A DNA stretch of 34,457 bases, from positions 1 through 34,457 of the forward strand of contig JAQSWN010000179.1 in the NCBI GenBank assembly GCA_029266615.1, read 5' to 3'. Both the position numbers and the translations under genes were made by a program. This document shows positions 16,563-25,374 of this stretch, piece after piece; position 1 is the stretch's first letter; each line of letters opens with the position of its first letter. This DNA is from Polyangiaceae bacterium. GTDB taxonomy: Bacteria > Myxococcota_A > Polyangia > Polyangiales > Polyangiaceae. The notes beneath the pieces were generated by a model. It was not told the DNA's origin, did not search any database, and saw only the letters and a list, made by a program, of their open reading frames with translations.

Positions 16563-16614
16563 GTCTCTCAGCCTACACTTGTAGAGGATGCGAATTCAGC
16601 TATGTGAAGCGAGT

Positions 16615-17511
16615 ATGCTCCGTCGTTCCGGCGCTCTCCTCTGCTCGTTGATTTTTGCCTCGGGCTGCCAGCGCAATCCCCCGGAGCCGAAGCCGGCGGC
16701 GAGCGCGCAGGCGATCCCGGCCGCGTCCGTCTCCTTACCGACGCTGGACGCGGCGATGCACCTGCCCACCCAGAAATCAGGGCAAAAAGCCCCGCTGCTC
16801 GTGCTGCTCCACGGGCTCGGCTCCTCCGGGCAAGAGCTCGCGAGCGGGAGCGACTGGCCCAGCTTTGCAGAGGCGCACGGCATCGCCTGGGTGGCGCCCA
16901 ACGGCCCGGTGGATAAGCGCGGCCGGCGCTTCTGGGCGGCGGGCCCGGAATGCTGCAACTTCGATCAGCTACCGGTCGATCACGTCGCGGCGCTCAGCGC
17001 CCTCATCACCCAGCTCGGCGCCTCCAATGGGGTGGATCGGTCGCGCGTCTTCGTCGGCGGCCACTCCAATGGCGCCTTCATGGCGCACCGCTTGGCCTGC
17101 GAGCGGCCGGACTTGGTACGTGGCATCATCGCTATCGCCGGGACAGGGCCGATGAGCCGCGCCGCATGCCGGGCGCCCACCTCCCTCCGTGTGCTGCAAA
17201 TCCACGGTGAGCAGGATCCCATCGTCACCTACCCCGGCGGTCATCTCTTCCGTAACCCCGCCTATCCGGAGCATCTCTCGGCGCAGCGCACCGCCGAGGA
17301 CTGGGCGGCGGCGCTCGGGTGCGATGCGAACCCGCGCCCCGGGGCGGCGCTCAACTTGGAGACGCAGCTGCCCGGCGCGGAGACCCGCGTGGACTCCTAT
17401 GGCAACTGCAAAACGGGAGCGGTGGAGCTGTGGTCGGTCGCAGGCGGCGCGCACTACCTCGGCTTCCGCGCGCCGGCGCCGGAAGCGGTGTGGGCGTTTC
17501 TCACGCGCTGA
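16615..17511 (+). CDS. LpqC-like esterase/depolymerase lipoprotein
   Basis: This is a 298-residue lipoprotein. The signal peptide ends FASGC (Cys18). An upstream ATG at 16588 is possible but gives a poorer signal peptide. The alpha/beta hydrolase is of the poly(hydroxybutyrate) depolymerase/feruloyl esterase (LpqC) type: LLVLLHGLGSSG (oxyanion), GGHSNGAFM with Ser151, IHGEQDPIV with Asp201, and GGAHYLGF with His280. It is expected to cleave polyester or aryl-ester substrates outside the cytoplasm. It runs tail to tail with the glycosyltransferase, with five bases between stops. Confidence 0.87.
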   Translation: MLRRSGALLCSLIFASGCQRNPPEPKPAASAQAIPAASVSLPTLDAAMHLPTQKSGQKAPLLVLLHGLGSSGQELASGSDWPSFAEAHGIAWVAPNGPVDKRGRRFWAAGPECCNFDQLPVDHVAALSALITQLGASNGVDRSRVFVGGHSNGAFMAHRLACERPDLVRGIIAIAGTGPMSRAACRAPTSLRVLQIHGEQDPIVTYPGGHLFRNPAYPEHLSAQRTAEDWAAALGCDANPRPGAALNLETQLPGAETRVDSYGNCKTGAVELWSVAGGAHYLGFRAPAPEAVWAFLTR

Positions 17512-17516
17512 GGGAG

Positions 17517-19058
17517 CTACCTCGGCGCCGCGAACACCCGCACCACGAACGCCCCATCGTGGCGCACCGTCGCGAGCTCCTTGCCCAACTTCACCTTGCG
17601 CAGCTTGCGCTTCATCTTCTTGCTGAGCTTGGTGCCTTGCGGGTCCGTGTAATCTGCGTCCCACAAAACGATGTAGTCGGCAGCGCCCGGTGACTTGGCC
17701 GTCTTCGTGTGGAGCCAAGGCTCCGTCAGCTTCGGGACGCCACCAAAGACGCGAGGCGTGCCCTCACCCTTTCGTTCTCGCCAGTCGCCCGCCATCGCCT
17801 TCGCGAGGTCGCGGAGGAAGTAGCGATCCGGCGGCCGCCCACAGGTGATGCCGGGCCACTCCGCGCAGTGCACGGCGCTGGGCAGAGAGCTCATGGCTTG
17901 GGCGGTACGTCCCCCCGTGAAAAGGACGAGCAGGGCAACCGAGACAGCTTCGAGCCGCGGGCTCTGGAGAGGCACGCGACGTAGCAACCACTCCAATCCG
18001 GCGCTGGCCAGCACCACCAGCGGCACCGAGACCGGCAGCACGTACCGCGTCAGCTTCTTTTTTACGAGGCAGATGACGACGACGTACGGAATGAACGCGA
18101 GCGCGAGCCAGCCGTAATGCTTGCGCAAATCTTTCAGAAGCCAAATTGTTCCCAAGCCCAGGACCGCGGCCAAGCCAAGCTCGTACGGCGTCGCGCTCAG
18201 AAGCACCTGAACGTAGAACGCGACACCCGGATCCTTCGTCCGCCGCCCCCCGAACGTGGAGGGGTGGCCGGCTTCCGCGACCTGTTCGCTCGTCGTCGCC
18301 ACGTACTTCAGCGTCTCTATCGGCGCCTGCCACATCGCCGGCCAGAGCAGGAACACCACGACGATTGTCGCCAGGGTCGCCCATAATGCGACCCACAAGC
18401 CCCGCCGATCGCGGAGCCGGCTACTCAAGGACGCGCCGAGCAAAATCATCATGAGCCCAGCGGGGATGGGGGCAATGGCGAGCTTCGTGAGCACCCCGAG
18501 CCCGAACAGCGCGCCCGCGCCGAGCGCCCAGCGGTACGAGCTCCGCTCGTAGGCGACCAGAGAAACCAGGAGGCCTAGCCACGCAAAGCCGAGCGCGGCC
18601 ATGTCCAGGTGGGCCAGACGGGACTGCTCGAGCAGTTGGGGCTCGGTCGTCAGGAGCACCGCGACCAAAAACGCCGGCCGCCAGGCACGCTGGCCCGTGA
18701 TGGCCAGGAGCAACGGGAACGTGAGCGAAGCCGCGAGCGCTCCGACGAGCGCACCCAAAAACTTGAGCGCGAAGAGGGACTGCTCGTCGATCAGCTCACG
18801 CGCGAACGAGCCGTTGAGCTTCATCACCCCGCCCGCCACCCACATCATGATGACGCCCGGGTGCGGCGCGAGGCGGGTGCCGGCCAGGTCCCCGGCGGCC
18901 AGCGCGTCCCAGAACCGGTGGGAGCGACGGAACCAATGGAAGGAGTCGACGTGTACCGACTCGTCCACCCGGTAAAACCGCAAGAGTGCGGCGGCGAGAA
19001 AGAGCCCTGCCGTCGCGATCGCGACCCAATGACGCCGTAACGGCGCGGCCAGGTGCAT
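17517..19058 (-). CDS. GT-C family (ArnT/PMT-like) membrane glycosyltransferase
   Basis: This 513-residue membrane protein has roughly a dozen hydrophobic helices. The first extracytoplasmic loop carries the acidic pair Asp32-Glu33 (FYRVDESVHVD), the usual catalytic mark of GT-C enzymes that use polyprenyl-phosphate sugars. Further family-like parts are TFPLLLAITGQRAWRPAFL and LTRYVLPVSVPLVVLASAG. The likely role is transfer of a sugar to lipid or protein on the outer face of the inner membrane. The start at 19058 is chosen because upstream sequence is not membrane-like. It is divergent from the GH28 gene. Confidence 0.82.
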   Translation of the reverse strand: MHLAAPLRRHWVAIATAGLFLAAALLRFYRVDESVHVDSFHWFRRSHRFWDALAAGDLAGTRLAPHPGVIMMWVAGGVMKLNGSFARELIDEQSLFALKFLGALVGALAASLTFPLLLAITGQRAWRPAFLVAVLLTTEPQLLEQSRLAHLDMAALGFAWLGLLVSLVAYERSSYRWALGAGALFGLGVLTKLAIAPIPAGLMMILLGASLSSRLRDRRGLWVALWATLATIVVVFLLWPAMWQAPIETLKYVATTSEQVAEAGHPSTFGGRRTKDPGVAFYVQVLLSATPYELGLAAVLGLGTIWLLKDLRKHYGWLALAFIPYVVVICLVKKKLTRYVLPVSVPLVVLASAGLEWLLRRVPLQSPRLEAVSVALLVLFTGGRTAQAMSSLPSAVHCAEWPGITCGRPPDRYFLRDLAKAMAGDWRERKGEGTPRVFGGVPKLTEPWLHTKTAKSPGAADYIVLWDADYTDPQGTKLSKKMKRKLRKVKLGKELATVRHDGAFVVRVFAAPR

Positions 19059-19160
19059 CGTTAACCCACGTTCCGGCAGACGAGCGTCACCACGGGCCGT
19101 AGGTACCACGCGGTGGGCCGCGCCCGCCAATGCAAAACCGCCGGAAGAGGCGTGCAAGTC

Positions 19161-19190
19161 TTGACAAAGCCCGGCTAAAACCGGCCTACT
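19161..19190 (+). promoter_or_regulatory. candidate sigma-70 promoter for the GH28 gene
   Basis: A perfect TTGACA (19161-19166) is followed after 18 bases by a weak CCTACT. It lies 64 bases before the GH28 start in the 171-base divergent region. Confidence 0.4.
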
Positions 19191-19229
19191 GCGTGGGCGG
19201 GTCCCTCGAGCCACCTTGGAGTTGGACCC

Positions 19230-20690
19230 ATGTTTTCGTTTCGCGTCGCGCTCTGTTCGCTCTCGCTGCTCGTAGCTTGCGCGGGCCCCCCTTCGAACGT
19301 CGCGTCGTCACCGACGAGCGCTCCGTTGCCCGCGGCCCAAGGCTACCTACCGACGGAGCCGATTGGCCCGATCCGTGCGCCGTTCGACATGCCCCAGCCG
19401 ACGCGCCCGAGCATCCCGGCAGCGGTTTTCGACATTCGAGACTTCGGCGCGCAAGAGGGCGGCACCGTGAAGGCGACGAGCGCCTTCCGGCAAGCGATCG
19501 CGAAAGCGAGCGCAGCCGGCGGCGGCACCGTGCTGGTTCCGCCCGGCACGTGGCTCACGGGCGCGATTCATCTGAAGAGCCGCATCAACTTGCACGTCGC
19601 TTCGGGCGCGGTGCTCTCGTTCAGTCAGGACTTCGGCGACTACCTACCGCCCGTGCTCACGCGCTGGGAAGGCCAGGAACTGTACGGCTACTCCCCGCTC
19701 ATCTACGCGCGAGACTGCGAAGACGTAGCCGTCACTGGCGGCGGCAAGCTCGACGGCCGCGGCGCGGCGTGGTGGCCGTGGAAGAAGACGCAGCATACCG
19801 CCGCGAAGCAGCTCTACGACATGGCGACGAGCGGCGTTGCCCCCGAGCAGCGCGTGCTCGCGAGTGAGGGCGGTTTGCGGCCGAGCTTCATCGAGACTCT
19901 CGGCTGCAAAAACGTTCTGATCGAAGGCATCACGCTCACCAATGGACCCTTCTGGACGATTCACCCGGTCTACTCGGAGAACGTCATCGTGCGGCGGGTG
20001 CGGGTGGAGACGGTGGGGCCGAACAACGACGGTTGTAACCCCGACAGCAGCAAGAACGTGCTGATCGAAGACTCGTTCTTCAGCACCGGCGATGACTGCG
20101 TCGTCATCAAGTCCGGGCTCAATGAGGACGGCTGGCGCGTCAACCGGCCCAGTGAAAACATCGTCGTGCGGCGTCTGCACGGAGAGGCCGGTCACGGGGG
20201 CGTCGTCATCGGCAGTGAAATGTCCGGCGGGGTACGCAACGTGTGGGTCACCGACTCGGAGTTCATCGGCACCGATCGCGGACTTCGCATCAAGAGCATG
20301 CGCGGACGCGGCGGCACGATCGAGAACGTCTTTTACGAGAACGTACGCCACCAGGGCATTCGCCTCATGGTGGTGGAGCTCACGACCTTTTACGGGAGCT
20401 CCACGTTGGTACCGAAGACCCAAACGCCGCCCCGCATCCAAAACGTTCACGTGAAGAACGTGACCGCGCGCGGCGCCAAGCAAGCGATCGACATCGTCGG
20501 ACTGCCCGAGTTACCGATTCGGGACATCACGTTCGAGAACGTGAACATCGTCGCTGAGCAGGGCCTGCGCTGCGAAGATTGCGAGAACGTGCGGTTCGAA
20601 CGCACCACGCTTTCGAGCCCCAGCGGCGAGGCGTTTCCCACGGAAGACGTGCAGAGCCGGCGCTCGGCGGCCCCCAGCTCCGGTCGCTAG
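19230..20690 (+). CDS. GH28 polygalacturonase-like lipoprotein
   Basis: This is a 486-residue secreted lipoprotein with the lipobox LLVAC (Cys17). A right-handed beta-helix of GH28 follows an N-terminal pectate-lyase-like opening (FDIRDFGAQEGGTVKATSAF). Catalytic motifs are visible: NNDGCNPDSS with Asp267, STGDDCVVIKSG with Asp288-Asp289, GHGGVVIGSE with His322, and LRIKSMRGRGG (the RIK motif). It should hydrolyse alpha-galacturonide bonds in pectin-like polymers, probably from chain ends. No transporter or uronate pathway genes lie beside it, so it may serve scavenging or wall attack. It ends four bases from the convergent kinase-like gene. Confidence 0.92.
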   Translation: MFSFRVALCSLSLLVACAGPPSNVASSPTSAPLPAAQGYLPTEPIGPIRAPFDMPQPTRPSIPAAVFDIRDFGAQEGGTVKATSAFRQAIAKASAAGGGTVLVPPGTWLTGAIHLKSRINLHVASGAVLSFSQDFGDYLPPVLTRWEGQELYGYSPLIYARDCEDVAVTGGGKLDGRGAAWWPWKKTQHTAAKQLYDMATSGVAPEQRVLASEGGLRPSFIETLGCKNVLIEGITLTNGPFWTIHPVYSENVIVRRVRVETVGPNNDGCNPDSSKNVLIEDSFFSTGDDCVVIKSGLNEDGWRVNRPSENIVVRRLHGEAGHGGVVIGSEMSGGVRNVWVTDSEFIGTDRGLRIKSMRGRGGTIENVFYENVRHQGIRLMVVELTTFYGSSTLVPKTQTPPRIQNVHVKNVTARGAKQAIDIVGLPELPIRDITFENVNIVAEQGLRCEDCENVRFERTTLSSPSGEAFPTEDVQSRRSAAPSSGR

Positions 20691-20694
20691 CGAA

Positions 20695-22290
20695 TCAGCG
20701 AGCGACGCGAATCAAGCCCAGAATGCGCGGTTTATCACCGCCTTTGAAGTGCACTTCAAGCGGAAGGTGCGCGTCAGCACCGCGCCTTACGCGCATGCGA
20801 AACACCGTGTAGGCGTCGTTTCGCGGCGCTTTCACGCATACGCGCCCGTCGGCGTTCACCGGTCGCGTGAAGACGACCTTGGAGCCGTTCAGCCACTCGA
20901 CGACGCCGCGGGGGACGAAGCCGTAGCGCACGCTCAGATCCGTCATGCACAGCTGCTCGCGGGTGAGCGCGAAGTCGTCCAGGGGCGACACGAGCTCGAA
21001 GTAGGCGCGACCCAGCGCGTCCCGACGTTTGAGGAGCGTCTCCACGAGGTAGCGCGCGGCGTCCGGCTCGGTCAGCTTGCCCTCGGCGACGATGGCCTCG
21101 ATCATCGGTCGGTCGAAGCGCATCACCAACTTGGCGCCCCAGTAGTTGTCGGCCTCGTCCGCTTCCACGAAGGGCCAGTACGGGTACGCTTCTCGCCACG
21201 CGAGGGGGTCGAACGGCTCGGCGGTGAAGGAGCCGATCGACGGCCAAGGCGTCACCTTCACGTCTTCCCAAGGGCGCTTCCACAAGCCGAATGCGAACAT
21301 CGCCTTCGCCTGCATTTCCCAGTCGATGAAGTTCTCCCAGCCGTCCTCCCGCCGGTTCTTTTCGGCGCCGTGCCCGTCCAGGGCTTCGCCGAAGTCCAAG
21401 AAGTAGTGCTTGAGGTAACGCCGGCCGTTCTGCTCCACGTACATGTCGAGGGTGTTGTCCTCCTTCATGTCGCTGTGGTTCACCCACGCCGCGAGCACCC
21501 GTAAACCACGCAACTCCCGGCGGTGCTCGTGGCGCACGCGGTCGTTGTCGTCCTCTTTGCGCTGGCCGTCGGGCGAGAACCCGCCCTTGGGCTTGCCCTC
21601 GAGCAGCTGGCTCGCAAAAGCGCGGTAGCGCCCGTCCTTCGGCGCCGGAGCCGTGGTGAGCACGCTGTCGATGTTGGCTTGCTCGAACCGCACTTTTTCG
21701 TGCTGGGGGTTCGAGTACTTCGCGCCCGAGTCGATTCCCAGCTCGTCGCGGCGAAACCAAAACACGTGGTCGGACGGCACGTTGTAGCCCGCGGTCCAGA
21801 ACACGCGATTGACGATAACGCCCGCCGAGGTTTGCAGCTCGGGGTTTTGCGCCGTGTCGAACTTGACCAAGAACTTTCGGCCCGTCTTGTCCCTGATGAT
21901 GAAGCCGGGATTGCCGCCGCCCAGCTTACCGCCGATGACGCTCAGCGGCGGCTTGGGCGGACCGCCCGTGTCCGCGCCTTGGGCCGCTTCCGCAGGCGAG
22001 ACTTGGCGGATGCCGAGGCGATTCTGAAACCAAGTTGAGTCCGGTACTTCCTCGAGCGCGTTCACGTTGTGGGCAGGCTCGCGGTCTTTGATCTGCAAAG
22101 TGCGGTCGACCCGCTTGATGACGAAGATGTTCGCGAAGTACTCCTTGGCGTCGTACTCGCGCTCCTTCGGCTCGGGAATGTTCTGGTCGTCGTCCACGCG
22201 CCAAATCGGCGGCGCGTCGCGAAAACGTGGCGAGCTCGCGCAGCCGAAGAGCAGCGACGTCAGCAGCAGGAGAGAAGGCCAGGCTCTCAT
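20695..22290 (-). CDS. exported lipoprotein with kinase-like active-site motifs
   Basis: This is a 531-residue lipoprotein with lipobox LLFGC (Cys17). The middle reads like a protein-kinase-fold enzyme. It has a glycine-rich loop GGKLGGGNPGF (120-130), a Lys in FLVKFD (Lys143), a candidate pairing Glu151, the catalytic-loop string NHSDMKEDN (His272, Asp274, Lys276, Asn279) matching HRDLKPEN, and LDFGEA (Asp299) matching DFG. All core residues appear present, so it may be active. The family is not one I can name; HipA-like or CotH-like relatives are alternatives. ATP supply outside the cytoplasm is the open problem. Its ATG overlaps the Omp85 stop (ATGA), so the two proteins are translationally coupled and probably meet at the outer membrane. 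Confidence 0.8.
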   Translation of the reverse strand: MRAWPSLLLLTSLLFGCASSPRFRDAPPIWRVDDDQNIPEPKEREYDAKEYFANIFVIKRVDRTLQIKDREPAHNVNALEEVPDSTWFQNRLGIRQVSPAEAAQGADTGGPPKPPLSVIGGKLGGGNPGFIIRDKTGRKFLVKFDTAQNPELQTSAGVIVNRVFWTAGYNVPSDHVFWFRRDELGIDSGAKYSNPQHEKVRFEQANIDSVLTTAPAPKDGRYRAFASQLLEGKPKGGFSPDGQRKEDDNDRVRHEHRRELRGLRVLAAWVNHSDMKEDNTLDMYVEQNGRRYLKHYFLDFGEALDGHGAEKNRREDGWENFIDWEMQAKAMFAFGLWKRPWEDVKVTPWPSIGSFTAEPFDPLAWREAYPYWPFVEADEADNYWGAKLVMRFDRPMIEAIVAEGKLTEPDAARYLVETLLKRRDALGRAYFELVSPLDDFALTREQLCMTDLSVRYGFVPRGVVEWLNGSKVVFTRPVNADGRVCVKAPRNDAYTVFRMRVRRGADAHLPLEVHFKGGDKPRILGLIRVAR

Positions 22291-23711
22291 AGCTCGGTAT
22301 CATTCTTGGTGAATGCACGCAGCGGGTCCGTCGTCAGGTAGAAGCGGATGCCGTCGCCGTATGCGATATCGAACGTGAATATCTGGCTGTCGCGAGAACG
22401 CACGATGAAGCCTCCGCCGAAGCCGCTCTTCCACTTGGCGTCGAAGAAGTCCGTGTAGCTTCGCTCCGCGCGCCCCACGTCCCAGTACAGTGACCCAGCT
22501 ACGTACTGGTGAATGGGGTATCGGTACTCCACGGTCCCGACCATGACCTTCTCGTCGCGAAAGCGATCCAGCCGGTAGCCGCGCAGCCGGTTGGGGCCGC
22601 CCAGGCGCGGCAACTCCGCGAACGGAATGTCTTGGTCCGAGCCGACCACCCCTTCCACGAAGCCGCGCAACACGAGCACGCGCGTCCGCTTGTACAAGTC
22701 GATGAAACCGGTGAGCTCGGCCCCGTGGTGCCAAAACGAATACTTGCCGATGCGCGGCACGTATCCACCGAACACCTCCAACCTGCCGCCACTTGCGGTC
22801 GCGCCCGCGACGTCGCGCATGTCTACGATCAGGTTCAGATCCGTCTCGAAGGTCGCGACGCGCTCGTTGAACCCGACGATTTGGCTCGTGTCGTAGACTT
22901 GCTCGATAGAAGGGTCGCGCCCGCGGTCCTTTGCCCCGAAATCTCTGACGTTGTAGATGCCGGTAGCGCCGAGCTGCAGCATCTCACCCGGCCTCCCGAA
23001 CGTGATGCCAGAGCGCAGCAAGCCGAGGTAACGGTCTTGGGAGTAGCGCGTCGCGATTTGCGCGTCCCGTGGGTTGAGGCCACCGCCGGCCTGGGCGCCG
23101 TCTCCGTGGCCAATGCCCTGAAATAGGAGCCCGGGCGCGCTCTCGTACCGGGCCACGCTCTCCAGCCAGAGCGGCGTGCCGCCGAAGTTATCAGCGCTGA
23201 AGCGCAACTGCGAAGCCAGATTGAACTGGCCGCCGAATCTCGCCTCCGCGCTCGCGTGCTCTTTATGGCCCGCCAAGTCTTCATGGAACGCCTTGGCCCC
23301 AAAGCTCGGCCCGAAGTAGCTGTCGTAGCCGAACGTGGGCACGATGGCGGCCGTGCGCGCGTCGTTGTACAAAAAATCTTCCACGCGCTCGACGATGGCG
23401 TGGCGGTCCGCAAACTCGATGCCTTCCTTCACCGGCCAAAAAACGAGCTTGAGCGCGTAACGCGGCACGGCCAAAATCAGACGCGGCACCGCGAGCGCGA
23501 CGTCTTCCGGCTCCGTACCGGGCTCGACTTCGTAGCCGCGCGCTTGGTCCGAGCGCACTGGCTCCTTCTTCTCCGCCGGCTTCTGCTCGGCGGCCGCTTC
23601 CGCGGGCTCCTCCGCGGGGGCTTTCGGGGGCTCCTGAGCCAACGCCACCCGCGAGAACATGGCCGAGCCCCATGCGGCCGCAGCCGCTATTTGCCGCCAG
23701 GCCCTACTCAT
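22287..23711 (-). CDS. Omp85/BamA-type outer-membrane beta barrel
   Basis: This is a 474-residue protein with a signal peptide (cleavage near RVALAQ-EPP) followed by an Ala/Glu/Pro linker. From about residue 120 it alternates beta strands to the end. The Omp85 hallmark LGGPNRLRGYRLDRF (370-384) contains the RGY loop motif of the surface-antigen domain of BamA/TamA proteins. No POTRA repeats can be seen before the barrel, so it is a short, barrel-only member. The C-terminus ends in NDTEL instead of an aromatic residue, which is unusual. It starts inside the last codons of the DUF2252 gene (8-base overlap) and overlaps the kinase-like gene by 4. A role as pore or receptor for its neighbours is inferred. 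Confidence 0.85.
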   Translation of the reverse strand: MSRAWRQIAAAAAWGSAMFSRVALAQEPPKAPAEEPAEAAAEQKPAEKKEPVRSDQARGYEVEPGTEPEDVALAVPRLILAVPRYALKLVFWPVKEGIEFADRHAIVERVEDFLYNDARTAAIVPTFGYDSYFGPSFGAKAFHEDLAGHKEHASAEARFGGQFNLASQLRFSADNFGGTPLWLESVARYESAPGLLFQGIGHGDGAQAGGGLNPRDAQIATRYSQDRYLGLLRSGITFGRPGEMLQLGATGIYNVRDFGAKDRGRDPSIEQVYDTSQIVGFNERVATFETDLNLIVDMRDVAGATASGGRLEVFGGYVPRIGKYSFWHHGAELTGFIDLYKRTRVLVLRGFVEGVVGSDQDIPFAELPRLGGPNRLRGYRLDRFRDEKVMVGTVEYRYPIHQYVAGSLYWDVGRAERSYTDFFDAKWKSGFGGGFIVRSRDSQIFTFDIAYGDGIRFYLTTDPLRAFTKNDTEL

Positions 23712-25086
23712 TTTCTGCGACTTCTTGCTCACGCGCTTTCTCCGCGCCCAGCGCAAAGCGCCGGCAATGCTCCAAGTAGGCGCGCTCGTGCACACCCACG
23801 AGCTCGACCACGCTCGACCACAGCCAACTAGGCGCGTCCAACGAGCGCGTCGACGAGCTCTGGAGCATCTTGCGCCACGACAGGCTTTCGCTCTCGTTCA
23901 TCTGTCGGGCGTGTCCAATCCCGACGATGCGCGCCAGCGCGCGAGCCGTGGCCCGCGCCTCCACGTCGTCGAACATGGAAAGCTCTAGCTTTAGATCTTG
24001 GGGCATGAGCTCCCGCACGAACACCTCGTGCCCCGCCACCGTACCGTAGACCATGCGCTTGCCCAGCGACGGCGAAAGTGCGAGCGCGCCGCGCACGGCA
24101 CGCTCCCCTTGGTGCTTGGGGATCAACTCTTCGGAAACGGTCGGCGCCAACGGCGCGACGGCTTCCTTCAAGTCCAGCAAGCAATAGCCCGCCCGACGAC
24201 GCCCACGGCCCAGCACCTCCACCAGCGCCGCGCACCGCCACAGCCCGAGCGAGCTACACCCTTTCACCCAGAAGGCTGCGTCCCGCAGCCGTATTTCCGC
24301 CGAGTCGTCGCGACTGTCGAGTGACGTCACCAACTGGCGCACTCGTTCTCGCGAAAGAAACCCCTCCACTTCCGCGCGCTCCGCTGGCTCGAGCGGGAGG
24401 AACCTTCGCCCCACCGGGAAGCGCGGCTTCTTACCGATGCGCTCGCGGTGGAGGTGCCGCCATTTGCGGCGCAGCGCTTCGCGTACGATGAACCGCACCG
24501 CCGCGCTCTCTTGCATGTCCGTCTTGTCGGCGGGGTCCACGAACGCATCCAGGTAGCCGGCGATCAGCTCCTCCACGAGGCGCGCCGTGACCACTCCGGG
24601 CAAGTCCGAGCTGCGTGCGGCCATGGCCAAAGACAACGCCAGGCGGACCAAATCGTGGGCGGGATTGCCCGGCACGGTTTGATCCAAGTCGCGCAGCTCC
24701 ACCGCGACTTGGCTGTTGCACCTCGCGATTGGCCCTAAGTTGCCGACGTGCGCGTCGCCGCAGATCCAAATCGTCGGGCCTTCGGGAATGTGCTTGCCGG
24801 CGCCGCTCCCTAGCCACTCATAGAAGGACTTCGTGCTCCCGCGGACGTAAGCATGCGCGCTGCGCGCCATCTTCAGGTCGCGTCGGCGATGGAGCGCAGC
24901 GACGCGCACGCTCTGCGCGTCCCCGAACGATTGATGGTCGTAGCCTTGCGTCTGAGTCGCAGGCAGCCACTCGAGAGCGGTGGATTCTTCCAAGCGAAGC
25001 GAGGCAGTGCAGCCTTCGTGCCACGTATCTCTCCGACGCAACCCCTTCGAATTCCGGCTCAACTGTGGCGAGCTGGATGAAACCAC
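23704..25086 (-). CDS. DUF2252 family protein
   Basis: This 460-residue soluble protein belongs to DUF2252. Family marks are MARSAHAYVRGSTKSFYEW near residue 73, WICGDAHVGNLGP (Asp111, His113, Asn116), VELRDLDQTVPGNPAHDLVR (Asp133, Asp135) and LLDLKEAVAP. The GDAHxxN then DxD arrangement resembles the catalytic and metal loops of aminoglycoside-phosphotransferase-like kinases, so a phosphotransferase fold is suspected but not shown. The start is a GTG at 25086 without a clear ribosome site; the true start may lie downstream, as family similarity begins near residue 40. It leads the three-gene overlapping unit. Confidence 0.85.
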   Translation of the reverse strand: MVSSSSPQLSRNSKGLRRRDTWHEGCTASLRLEESTALEWLPATQTQGYDHQSFGDAQSVRVAALHRRRDLKMARSAHAYVRGSTKSFYEWLGSGAGKHIPEGPTIWICGDAHVGNLGPIARCNSQVAVELRDLDQTVPGNPAHDLVRLALSLAMAARSSDLPGVVTARLVEELIAGYLDAFVDPADKTDMQESAAVRFIVREALRRKWRHLHRERIGKKPRFPVGRRFLPLEPAERAEVEGFLSRERVRQLVTSLDSRDDSAEIRLRDAAFWVKGCSSLGLWRCAALVEVLGRGRRRAGYCLLDLKEAVAPLAPTVSEELIPKHQGERAVRGALALSPSLGKRMVYGTVAGHEVFVRELMPQDLKLELSMFDDVEARATARALARIVGIGHARQMNESESLSWRKMLQSSSTRSLDAPSWLWSSVVELVGVHERAYLEHCRRFALGAEKAREQEVAENE

Positions 25087-25374
25087 CTGCGCAGCGAGGC
25101 GATTCGCCGCGGATTTCGGCCCGTCCTCGAGGCAGCGGCCTCTTGATTTCTCGAGTCACCCCGAGCCCCGCTCCACGCTGTCTTAGGCGACGGCCGGTTC
25201 AGTCATGAATACGAGGAGTTGCCGTTCGTCTAAACGGCCACTCGTCCGCTGTCGGGAGCGCCTCCACGGATCCGCCGTTCGGTAACGGCTCGGTTGCCTA
25301 GATGTTGCGAAAATCGGCGACATGGGGTTTGCTGCTCGGCTTCGGGAATTTGCTCAGGGGTCTGTGTTCTACCA
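25087..25374. other. divergent intergenic region between DUF2252 and OmpA genes
   Basis: This 288-base space must hold promoters in both directions. I see no long open frame with a ribosome site, no tRNA and no strong hairpin. A 27-codon frame at 25207 lacks any support. Confidence 0.5.
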
